A stretch of DNA of 11,562 nucleotides, taken from assembly GCA_945869935.1 (NCBI GenBank), contig CAMBSA010000017.1, forward strand, positions 1 to 11,562. Direction: 5' to 3'. Positions 5,943 through 11,562 of this stretch are shown in pieces. The notes under the pieces were generated by a model. The model was not told where the DNA came from. It saw only the letters and a list, made by a program, of their open reading frames with translations, and ran no database searches. Both the position numbers and the translations under genes were made by a program. The DNA comes from Bordetella parapertussis. Lineage in GTDB: Bacteria > Pseudomonadota > Gammaproteobacteria > Burkholderiales > SG8-39. How positions within the stretch are numbered: position 1 is the stretch's first letter; each line of letters begins with the position of its first letter.

Positions 5943-6962
5943 TTATGCACCCTTGATATTGTTTTCCTTGACCAGACGGCGCCACGTGTCCAGTTCGCTT
6001 TTCACTTTCGCACGGAACTGATCGGGAGTGCTGCCGACGACCGTGAAGCCGGTGGTTGTCAGAACCTCTTGCATCTTCTGCGTCTGGAGGATCTGCATCA
6101 TGTCGCTGTGAATACGTTTCATGATGACGGGAGGCGTCCCTGTCGGAACGAAAAGGCCGTACCAGACGCTGGTGTCGAAGCTCGGGTAACCGGATTCCGC
6201 AATCGTTGGCACTTTGGGCATCAGCTCCGTACGCTTCAGACTGCTGACACCGATCGAATTGATCTTGCCGGCCTGATACTGCGGCAGCGTCGTACTGGGC
6301 AAGTTGAAAATAATGTTGACATGACCACCGACAAGAGCGGCTAGCGCCGGCCCGGCCCCCGTATACGCAATGTTGTTCATCTGAATCTGCGCCACGGATT
6401 CGAATAACGCCATCGCCATGTGTCCGGCGCTGCCGATGCCGGCGTGCGAGTAAAGAACCGCGCCGGACTTTGCCTTTGCAAATTGCACCAATTCATTCAC
6501 CGACTTCACGGGAAATGACGGATACGTAGACAACACTTGCGGGGTGAAGGCGATTTCGATGATGGGCGAAAGCTCCTTTATCGGATCGTAGGAAAGGTTC
6601 TCGTGCAGCGCGGGCGCGACGGTGATCACCGTCGCGGATCCGAACAGAATGGAGTAACCGTCCGGCGCCCCCTTTGCGACAGCTGCTGCGCCGATTCTCC
6701 CTCCGGCGCCTCCGCGGTTTTCGACCACGACGGGCTGCTGCCACTTTTCGCTCAGGCTGTTGGCGACGGTACGGGCAATCAGATCCGTGCCGCCGCCGGG
6801 CGCGAACGGCACAACGATGCGGACTGGTTTGGTGGGGTAGTCAGCAGCAAGTGAGACGTTTGCGACGAAAAACAGACCTGAAACAGCGACGGCCACCTGG
6901 CCGATCGACCCGTGAAATGCAACAACGATGCGATGTCGGATTCCTCCAGCTTTACTGATCAT
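5943..6962 (-). CDS. Bug-family (TTT) periplasmic solute-binding protein of the catabolic operon
   Basis: A 339-aa tripartite-tricarboxylate-transporter receptor. The N-terminus is an unusually long signal region: charged residues 1-11, a hydrophobic stretch about 22-37, and likely cleavage near SLAA (39-40). It is followed by the family signature YPTKPVRIVVPFAPGGGTDL, then GAPDGYSILFG and the VPTIAESGYPSFDTSVWYG region near the C-terminal third. The ATG at 6962 has a good ribosome binding site (GGAG, spacing about 6). It differs clearly from the Bug protein at 1019-2011, so the two probably bind different ligands. It is 66 bp downstream of the MmgE/PrpD gene and likely co-transcribed. Transporter membrane subunits are not encoded here. 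Confidence 0.93.
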   Translation of the reverse strand: MISKAGGIRHRIVVAFHGSIGQVAVAVSGLFFVANVSLAADYPTKPVRIVVPFAPGGGTDLIARTVANSLSEKWQQPVVVENRGGAGGRIGAAAVAKGAPDGYSILFGSATVITVAPALHENLSYDPIKELSPIIEIAFTPQVLSTYPSFPVKSVNELVQFAKAKSGAVLYSHAGIGSAGHMAMALFESVAQIQMNNIAYTGAGPALAALVGGHVNIIFNLPSTTLPQYQAGKINSIGVSSLKRTELMPKVPTIAESGYPSFDTSVWYGLFVPTGTPPVIMKRIHSDMMQILQTQKMQEVLTTTGFTVVGSTPDQFRAKVKSELDTWRRLVKENNIKGA

Positions 6963-7028
6963 TTTTTCTCCATCTAAAAATAAACCATAACTTCCGCCGG
7001 GTGAGGAACAACAAGACCCACCTGACGG

Positions 7029-8411
7029 TCATGAAGCCTTGCGAGGACCCTCCAGGTCCTTCATGAAATCACGCACGCCCGGAACCCTCTCCAGCGACAT
7101 CAATATCTCGAAGGCGGAATACGCATCAGACTTGCTTCCACCGGCGGCCAGGCAGTCGGCGAATTTGACGGCCAGCTCTTCAGTCTTCAGCGGAAAATTG
7201 TAGTCGCCACGCGCGGATCGAATCGGCCCGCTATCGAGTTTCCGTCCGTCCCGGGTTTCGATCACGACCCGATCGTTGAGGGCGTAGCCCGGCCGATCCG
7301 GATCTTCTTTGTCATCGAGTGTTATAACCACCCGTTTAATCATGGCCTGGACATCGGCGCGGGAAACAAATGCGTCGGTGAGTTCGGCAATGCCGACACG
7401 ACCGGCGATGATCGGTGCGACTACGGCAAATTCAACGCTGAACTTGGCCTCCAGCCCCGTCGTTGGCGAGTGGTGGTGAAGAATGACGGCATTGCGCTTG
7501 CTGATCGAGACGTCGATGCGTTCGACCTCTTCGGGCTTCACCGGCGAGTCGCCCAGCAGGTCAAACACGCCGTCAATGCATCGGTGCGTGCAATAGCAGA
7601 TCGGATACTTCTTGATGCTGATCCGGTTGTCGTTCGTGATGTGCCAGTCGATGCCGGCACGGACAGGAGCCTCCAGATTCACGCGTCCACCATATGAGAA
7701 TGCATGCAGAAATCCGGGCGTGTGCTCGAAGACATCGGGTGCACCGGTGAATCCGTGGCTCACCAGCCGTGCGGCGACGACGCCGGAATGTGCTGCCTTC
7801 CCCGCATGCAGTGGTTTCGTCATCGTGCCGAAGTTCACCACGAGCCCTGCGCTCTGCGACGCAGCCACGCTCATTGCCATGACCGTTTTCTCCGCATCCA
7901 ACCCGCGCAGTGACGCACAGGCTGCCGCACATGCGATGGCGCCGAATACACCGGTGGGTTGCCACCCCTTGGTGTGGTAATGGTCCAGATCGGCGTCGCG
8001 CAGGACGAGATCCGCAATGGTTTCATAGCCAGCCGCGTAGGCCGTGAGGGCCTGCCTGCCCGTGGAACCAATGGCTTCGGCCTCGGCAAGCACTGCCGGA
8101 ACAAGCGCGGAGCTCACGTGGCCGATGGCCTTCTGCGATATGTCGTCGTAGTCGAGCGCATGCGCGGCAGTGCCATTTATCCAGGCTGCATCGATCGCTG
8201 ACGCCCGCCCTTGTCCGCCAAGAAGCGTGGATTCGTTCCCGCCGGGTGTCACGATGGACTTCACAATCCGGGGTGCGGATTCTCCTGCGCCGGCAATCGC
8301 CACCCCGATGGTGTCGGCAAATGCGGCTTTAATGGCCCGCAGCACGTCAGCCGGCAAATGCTCGTAACGCAGGCCGGACACGAAACGGCCGAGCTCAAGA
8401 CTCAACGACAT
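7029..8411 (-). CDS. MmgE/PrpD-family dehydratase or decarboxylase
   Basis: A 460-aa full-length member of the family containing 2-methylcitrate dehydratase and cis-aconitate decarboxylase. Landmarks in order: DTIGVAIAGAGE (33-44), TAAHALDYDD (81-90), IGHVSSALVPAVLA (96-109), HYHTKGWQPTGVFGAIACA (144-162), TKPLHAGKAAHSGVVAA (198-214), KKYPICYCTH (267-276). Residues in positions used by aconitate decarboxylase and PrpD active sites appear kept: D89/D90, H98, H146, K199 and H276. The substrate should be a hydroxylated or unsaturated polycarboxylic acid, but this family is too diverse to say more. The ATG at 8411 follows a weak AAGGGGAAG ribosome binding site. It is the first gene of the minus-strand operon and lies immediately beyond the divergent control region. 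Confidence 0.92.
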   Translation of the reverse strand: MSLSLELGRFVSGLRYEHLPADVLRAIKAAFADTIGVAIAGAGESAPRIVKSIVTPGGNESTLLGGQGRASAIDAAWINGTAAHALDYDDISQKAIGHVSSALVPAVLAEAEAIGSTGRQALTAYAAGYETIADLVLRDADLDHYHTKGWQPTGVFGAIACAAACASLRGLDAEKTVMAMSVAASQSAGLVVNFGTMTKPLHAGKAAHSGVVAARLVSHGFTGAPDVFEHTPGFLHAFSYGGRVNLEAPVRAGIDWHITNDNRISIKKYPICYCTHRCIDGVFDLLGDSPVKPEEVERIDVSISKRNAVILHHHSPTTGLEAKFSVEFAVVAPIIAGRVGIAELTDAFVSRADVQAMIKRVVITLDDKEDPDRPGYALNDRVVIETRDGRKLDSGPIRSARGDYNFPLKTEELAVKFADCLAAGGSKSDAYSAFEILMSLERVPGVRDFMKDLEGPRKAS

Positions 8412-8480
8412 GACTTCCCCTTGAACCTAGCGCCGGTTTGAGTGACCTCACGGCCGACGCGATCATCAGATGACACGACT

Positions 8481-8510
8481 TTAACCTTAAATGTCCATTT
8501 ATGGTATTAC
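8481..8510 (+). promoter_or_regulatory. Possible promoter for the GntR-type regulator
   Basis: TTAACC (8481-8486) and TATTAC (8505-8510), spaced by 18 bp, each match consensus at four of six positions. The inverted repeat at 8485-8504 almost fills the spacer, which would allow autorepression. A second -10-like TAAAAT at 8545-8550 has no partner -35. The call is tentative. Confidence 0.4.
8485..8504. promoter_or_regulatory. Inverted-repeat operator candidate for the GntR/UTRA regulator
   Basis: CCTTAAATGTCCATTTATGG is an imperfect palindrome with 8 of 10 base pairs matched; the core TAAATG-TC-CATTTA is perfect. It overlaps the -10 box of the minus-strand promoter and sits between the boxes of the possible plus-strand promoter, the usual place for a GntR-family repressor to control itself and the divergent operon. 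Confidence 0.62.
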
Positions 8511-8529
8511 TAACGTTCCAGGCAGTCAA
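8501..8529 (-). promoter_or_regulatory. Sigma-70-type promoter for the MmgE/PrpD operon
   Basis: On the minus strand TTGACT (8529-8524; five of six) and TACCAT (8506-8501; four of six) are exactly 17 bp apart. Transcription would start near 8494, inside the inverted repeat, leaving a leader of about 80 nt before the ATG at 8411. Confidence 0.6.
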
Positions 8530-8604
8530 ACTGAATGGTTCGGATAAAATTGCTGCAGCGCATTCAACGGCACGCGGAAAATGAATAAAACGGATGAGGC
8601 ACAA

Positions 8605-9453
8605 ATGATGAGAGGGTTCGCCGAGTCGGCGGGCGTTCCGCTCTACCTTCGGGTAGCCGCTTCGCTTCGAACCCGCATACTGCAGGGCGAGTGGAAAGTG
8701 GGAGATCGCTTGCCGGCGTTCGAGGAGTTGGCGCGCAACTATGGCGTAGCAATGAACACAATACGCACCACCGTCGAAGTGCTTTCGTCTCAACGACTCG
8801 TATCGAGCGCGCGCGGACTGGGCACCCGGATCACCGCGGACGCCGCACCGCTCCTGCATCCCGAACTGAAGGCGGCGATCAACGATCCGCAGAGCCGCCT
8901 GTCCCCAGACCACTCCATTACCATGCTCATCAACCGGGAAGTAAAATCCTTGCCGGACGTCTTCAGTGCGGGCTATGGACAAGCGCCCCGCTACCGGCAC
9001 ATCCACAAGGTTCACGCCTTCCGCGGCGTGCCCTACGACATTGTCGCGGCCTACGTCGAGAAGTCGCAGTTCGACCGCTTCCCCAAGGGGGCTGCGAACA
9101 GCCAGACGCTCATGAACATGCTTCATGACCACGGGACGACACGGGTGGCGACGTCACGTCAGGAGCTGACGATCGCACACGCCGATCCCGAGATGTCTTC
9201 GCTCCTTCAGTACCCGCTTGCGGCGCCGCTCGCAAAAGTCCGCCACTGGCGCCTGGATCGGAACGGGGTCGTTATCTACACCTCTTTAGTGTTCTACCGA
9301 AGCGACATCTTCGTCTGGGATGTCACCCGCAAAGGGCGGGATGCCGACGCCATCGGCGAGGCGCTGATCGAAAAGCCCTCTGGGGCAACCGGGAACGCGG
9401 GGAAGCGCATCGAGGGTAAGCTCGGAAAAAAGCGTGAAAAAACCAGCCGCTGA
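8605..9453 (+). CDS. GntR-family transcriptional regulator (HutC/UTRA type)
   Basis: A 282-aa regulator. The N-terminal part (about residues 8-80) is a GntR winged helix-turn-helix: VPLYLRVAASLRTRILQGEW, then GDRLPAFEELARNYGVAMNT and a wing ending in GLGTRIT. The C-terminal part (about 100-250) fits a UTRA ligand-binding domain, seen in YRHIHKVHAFRGVPYDIVAA and the closing VIYTSLVFYRSDIFVWDV. Family members sense a pathway metabolite and usually repress neighbouring genes. I chose the ATG at 8605, which has GAGG five bases upstream; an in-frame ATG at 8581 with a weak site would add eight residues outside the domain. The tail (GKRIEGKLGKKREKTS) is lysine-rich and probably disordered. It is divergent from the MmgE/PrpD operon and followed 83 bp later by a crotonase gene. 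Confidence 0.93.
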   Translation: MMRGFAESAGVPLYLRVAASLRTRILQGEWKVGDRLPAFEELARNYGVAMNTIRTTVEVLSSQRLVSSARGLGTRITADAAPLLHPELKAAINDPQSRLSPDHSITMLINREVKSLPDVFSAGYGQAPRYRHIHKVHAFRGVPYDIVAAYVEKSQFDRFPKGAANSQTLMNMLHDHGTTRVATSRQELTIAHADPEMSSLLQYPLAAPLAKVRHWRLDRNGVVIYTSLVFYRSDIFVWDVTRKGRDADAIGEALIEKPSGATGNAGKRIEGKLGKKREKTSR

Positions 9454-9536
9454 GCCGACGGCCGCCCACACGAACGTGTTCGCCCGCATCGCGTGGCGAT
9501 GTAACGTCTTTTCGACCGCCAGAGAGGGAAGTTCAG

Positions 9537-10322
9537 ATGCACACTGACAAGCTTGTTTACGAGATCAAGGACAAGGTCGCCTACATCACGATCAACCGCC
9601 CGGAAGTCATGAATGCAATGGATCCGGATGTGTATGACGCACTCTCAAAAGCCTGGGTAGACGTCCGCGATAATCCCGAAGTCTGGGTCGCAATCGTCAC
9701 TGGCGCTGGTCAAAAAGCCTTTACGGCTGGCGCGGATTTGAAAGCCATGAGCAAGAAAGTTCCGCGTCAGAAAGCTGATTTCTGGCTGACGCAGAAAGAC
9801 ATGCTGCTCAACCGCGGGCTCGAAGTCTGGAAGCCTGTCATAGCGGCGGTGAATGGCCACTGCCTCGCCGGTGGCATGACACTGCTCTTCGGTACCGATA
9901 TCCGCATCGCCGCGGAGCACTCTGTCTTCGAGATTTCCGAAGTAAAGCGTGGCTTGCTTCCCGCCAACGGCGGGACCCAACGTGCACTGCGTCAACTCCC
10001 CTATGCCGTGGCCATGGACATGCTGCTGCGCGGCCGTCGCCTGACAGCCACAGAGGCCCTGACCTACGGTCTGATCAATGAGGTCGTACCCATGGCAGAC
10101 CTGCAGTCTGCTGCCGAACGGTGTGCGCGCCAACTCTGCGAGCATGGGCCACTTGCCTTGCGCGCCATCAAGGAGCTCGCTATTCGCAGTCAGAGCCTGC
10201 CTCTCGAGCAGGGGATACGGCTTGAGCAGGCTGTGCAGGATATACTGCATTCCTCCGAAGACGCCAAGGAAGGCCCGCGTGCATTCGCCGAGAAGCGAAA
10301 ACCGCGCTTCCAGGCCCGATGA
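9537..10322 (+). CDS. Enoyl-CoA hydratase/isomerase family protein
   Basis: A 261-aa crotonase-fold enzyme acting on CoA thioesters. It has the N-terminal strand VAYITINRPEVMNAMD, oxyanion-hole elements AFTAGADLKAM (61-71) and NGHCLAGGM (106-114), and the central VKRGLLPANGGTQRALRQLP (136-155). The glutamate matching rat E164 is kept (E135 in FEISE), but the E144 position holds threonine (T115 in GGMTLL), so a one-glutamate mechanism such as isomerisation is possible as well as hydration. The C-terminus SEDAKEGPRAFAEKRKPRF is typical. The ATG has a clear ribosome binding site (AGAGGGAAG). It is distinct in sequence from the crotonase at 5081-5896. It is 21 bp upstream of the lyase gene and surely co-transcribed with it. 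Confidence 0.93.
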   Translation: MHTDKLVYEIKDKVAYITINRPEVMNAMDPDVYDALSKAWVDVRDNPEVWVAIVTGAGQKAFTAGADLKAMSKKVPRQKADFWLTQKDMLLNRGLEVWKPVIAAVNGHCLAGGMTLLFGTDIRIAAEHSVFEISEVKRGLLPANGGTQRALRQLPYAVAMDMLLRGRRLTATEALTYGLINEVVPMADLQSAAERCARQLCEHGPLALRAIKELAIRSQSLPLEQGIRLEQAVQDILHSSEDAKEGPRAFAEKRKPRFQAR

Positions 10323-10343
10323 ACAAACCGAAAAGGCTCTTGA

Positions 10344-11219
10344 TTGAAACTCTATCGCTCATCGCTATATGTCCCGGGCAATCGTCCCGCGTGGATGGAA
10401 AAAGCCGCGGGTTACGGCGCTGACTGCCTGATCCTCGATCTGGAGGACTCGGTTCCCGACGGGGAAAAGGTTGCCGCTCGTCCACTGGTCAAAGCTGCAA
10501 TTGTTGCACTGAAGGCTAAAGGGCAATCGGTCAACGTACGGATAAACCCTGTCGACACCGGACTCACCTTAGACGATATAGAAGGCGTCCTTTGCCCGGA
10601 GTTAAACGGTGTCTCTCTACCGAAAGTCGAGACGGTGGCGGACATGATGGAACTCGATGCTCTGCTGACTCATGTCGAAAAGCGGAAGAACATGGCGCCG
10701 GGGTCTATCGAAACCCCCCTTGCCTGCGAAACCGCGCAAGGCATGCGCAATATCTACGACATCGCGACTTCATGTCCGCGCGTGAAACGGGTAAGCATCG
10801 CTGCCGGGCCAAGCGGTGACGCCGCGCGTGCAATCGGTTATCAATGGTCCAAGGATGGAACAGAAACGTTGTTTCTCCGCTCCCGAACGATACTGGAGAG
10901 CCGTGCAGCCGGCATCCAATATCCGACCATCAGCTCCTGGTGGAACATCAAGGACCTGGAGGGATTGGAGCGCGATGCACGCCTTAATCGGCAGTTGGGC
11001 TTCAGGGGCATGACGATAATTCATCCCTCGCACGTCCCTGTCGTCAACCGCGTGTTCACGCCGAGCGCCGAGGAAGTCGCGTTCTACCAAGGACTGATCG
11101 AGGCCATGGACGAAGCGCGCAGGCGCGGCACCGCGGCTGTTACCTACAAGGGCAACATGGTGGATGAAGCCATGGTGAAGACGGCGCACGAAATGATCGC
11201 GCTCGCACGTCAGCCTTGA
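10344..11219 (+). CDS. HpcH/HpaI-CitE family lyase (citramalyl-/malyl-CoA lyase-like)
   Basis: A 291-aa TIM-barrel lyase that should cleave, or form, a C-C bond in a 3-hydroxyacyl-CoA such as citramalyl-CoA or malyl-CoA, using Mg2+. Landmarks: SSLYVPGNRPAWMEKA at the N-terminus, LDLEDSV (31-37), VRIN with R66, the metal-ligand glutamate E129 in PLACETAQG, and D159 in AAGPSGDAA, where the usual GxED pattern is replaced and one residue longer. GFRGMTIIHPSHVPVVN (219-235) is the conserved C-terminal segment. The start is a TTG at 10344 with AAAAGG seven to eight bases upstream; no in-frame ATG fits the conserved N-terminus. It is the last gene of the plus-strand set; the product pair would be an acyl-CoA and a keto acid if it acts as citramalyl-CoA lyase does. 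The exact substrate is uncertain. Confidence 0.88.
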   Translation: MKLYRSSLYVPGNRPAWMEKAAGYGADCLILDLEDSVPDGEKVAARPLVKAAIVALKAKGQSVNVRINPVDTGLTLDDIEGVLCPELNGVSLPKVETVADMMELDALLTHVEKRKNMAPGSIETPLACETAQGMRNIYDIATSCPRVKRVSIAAGPSGDAARAIGYQWSKDGTETLFLRSRTILESRAAGIQYPTISSWWNIKDLEGLERDARLNRQLGFRGMTIIHPSHVPVVNRVFTPSAEEVAFYQGLIEAMDEARRRGTAAVTYKGNMVDEAMVKTAHEMIALARQP

Positions 11220-11263
11220 CCGCAGACTGGGCGTGTTCGAATTTTTGTGCAAACGGCGCTAAA

Positions 11264-11277
11264 TTCGTTAAAACGAA
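11264..11277. repeat. Short perfect palindrome downstream of the lyase gene
   Basis: TTCGTTAAAACGAA has two 6-bp arms around AA, 45 bp after the lyase stop. It is too AT-rich and short, and lacks a U-tract, to be called an intrinsic terminator; it may be chance or a protein-binding site. Confidence 0.35.
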
Positions 11278-11293
11278 ACCTGATAACCACCGA

Positions 11294-11388
11294 CCGGTTT
11301 TGGCCGGTTGCTCCCTCTGAGCCCCGCCGCCTGCTGAGATTGCGACCGAAGCCCGCTTTTTCAAAACGCGAATCGTCACTCACGACCC
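11294..11388 (+). repeat. 95-bp dispersed intergenic repeat, copy B
   Basis: Same orientation as 801-895 and about 90% identical over 95 gap-free positions. It starts with CCGGTTTTGGCCGGTTG and ends with CGTCACTCACGACCC. It directly abuts the transposase remnant at the right edge. With copy A it brackets the whole catabolic and selenoprotein region, about 10.4 kb. Confidence 0.85.
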
Positions 11389-11402
11389 GTTGCAGCCGGT
11401 CG

Positions 11403-11562
11403 CGTTTCTAAATAGCTGCCGCTCGTTGCCCATCGCAGGATACGTGATGTAGCGGGCACAGGCGTTCGAGCTCCTTGCGCTGATGGGCGCCACAGCGCAC
11501 CCCGGGGTGCAGGCTGAAGCCGTGCGCTTCGGCGCGCAGAGCTGCCGTGGTTTTCTCGTCCC
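11403..11562 (-). pseudogene. IS91-type transposase remnant, frameshifted and truncated
   Basis: Reading leftwards from 11562 the frame gives LRAEAHGFSLHPGVRCGAHQ and then RKELERLC. It then loses similarity, but shifting by one base at the CCC near 11456 restores RYITYPAMGNERQ. Together these match the GFSLHAAVRC...RLCRYITRPAIANERL segment I know from IS91-family (Y2) transposases. The similarity ends abruptly at NERQ where the sequence runs into the intergenic repeat. The upstream part of the gene is outside the window. It is a broken fragment with at least one frameshift and a missing C-terminus. Confidence 0.75.

Noticed and set aside
1..11562. CRISPR arrays, tRNA or rRNA genes.
   Set aside because: No regularly spaced repeat array and no tRNA- or rRNA-like segments were seen on either strand.

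Overview
The window looks like accessory chromosomal DNA from a betaproteobacterium, most likely of the order Burkholderiales. The evidence is two orphan Bug-type (tripartite tricarboxylate transporter) solute-binding proteins, a CaiB/BaiF CoA-transferase, MmgE/PrpD, crotonase and CitE-like cluster under a GntR/UTRA regulator, and a moderately high G+C content. The species cannot be named from the sequence alone.

Layout. At the left edge lies the 5' end of an IS3-family orfA (1-92, minus) with a probable IS end near 136-158, then a short BLUF blue-light photoreceptor gene (232-675, minus). A 95-bp dispersed repeat (801-895) follows. Bases 1019-8411 hold seven minus-strand genes: MmgE/PrpD, Bug protein, crotonase-like protein, class III CoA-transferase, then (after a 259-bp gap with its own promoter) an uncharacterised 347-aa protein, a UGSC-motif selenoprotein and a second Bug protein. 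A divergent control region (about 8412-8604) separates these from three plus-strand genes: GntR/UTRA regulator, a second crotonase and a CitE/HpcH-type lyase. The right edge has a second, same-orientation copy of the 95-bp repeat (11294-11388) and a frameshifted IS91-type transposase remnant.

The main discovery is at 2058-2591. Naive ORF calling ends this gene at a TGA (2310-2312), but the frame continues for 84 more codons. The TGA is followed at once by Gly-Ser-Cys, giving U94-G-S-C with another Cys at 100. A perfect 8-bp-stem hairpin (2279-2299) starts 11 nt after the TGA; its loop region matches the E. coli fdhF SECIS in sequence and position as I recall it. I therefore annotate one 177-aa selenoprotein, tightly linked to a conserved partner gene and probably to a solute-binding protein. 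Its substrate is unknown.

How the genes may work together (inference). The GntR protein probably binds a 20-bp inverted repeat overlapping the promoters on both sides of the divergent region. The enzymes fit uptake of an organic acid (Bug protein), dehydration or decarboxylation (MmgE/PrpD), CoA activation (class III CoA-transferase), modification by crotonase-fold enzymes and C-C cleavage (CitE-like lyase). The selenoprotein unit could be a redox or reductive-cleavage module feeding this pathway, or an independent passenger. Flanking repeats and transposase remnants suggest the region is a mobile or exchanged segment.
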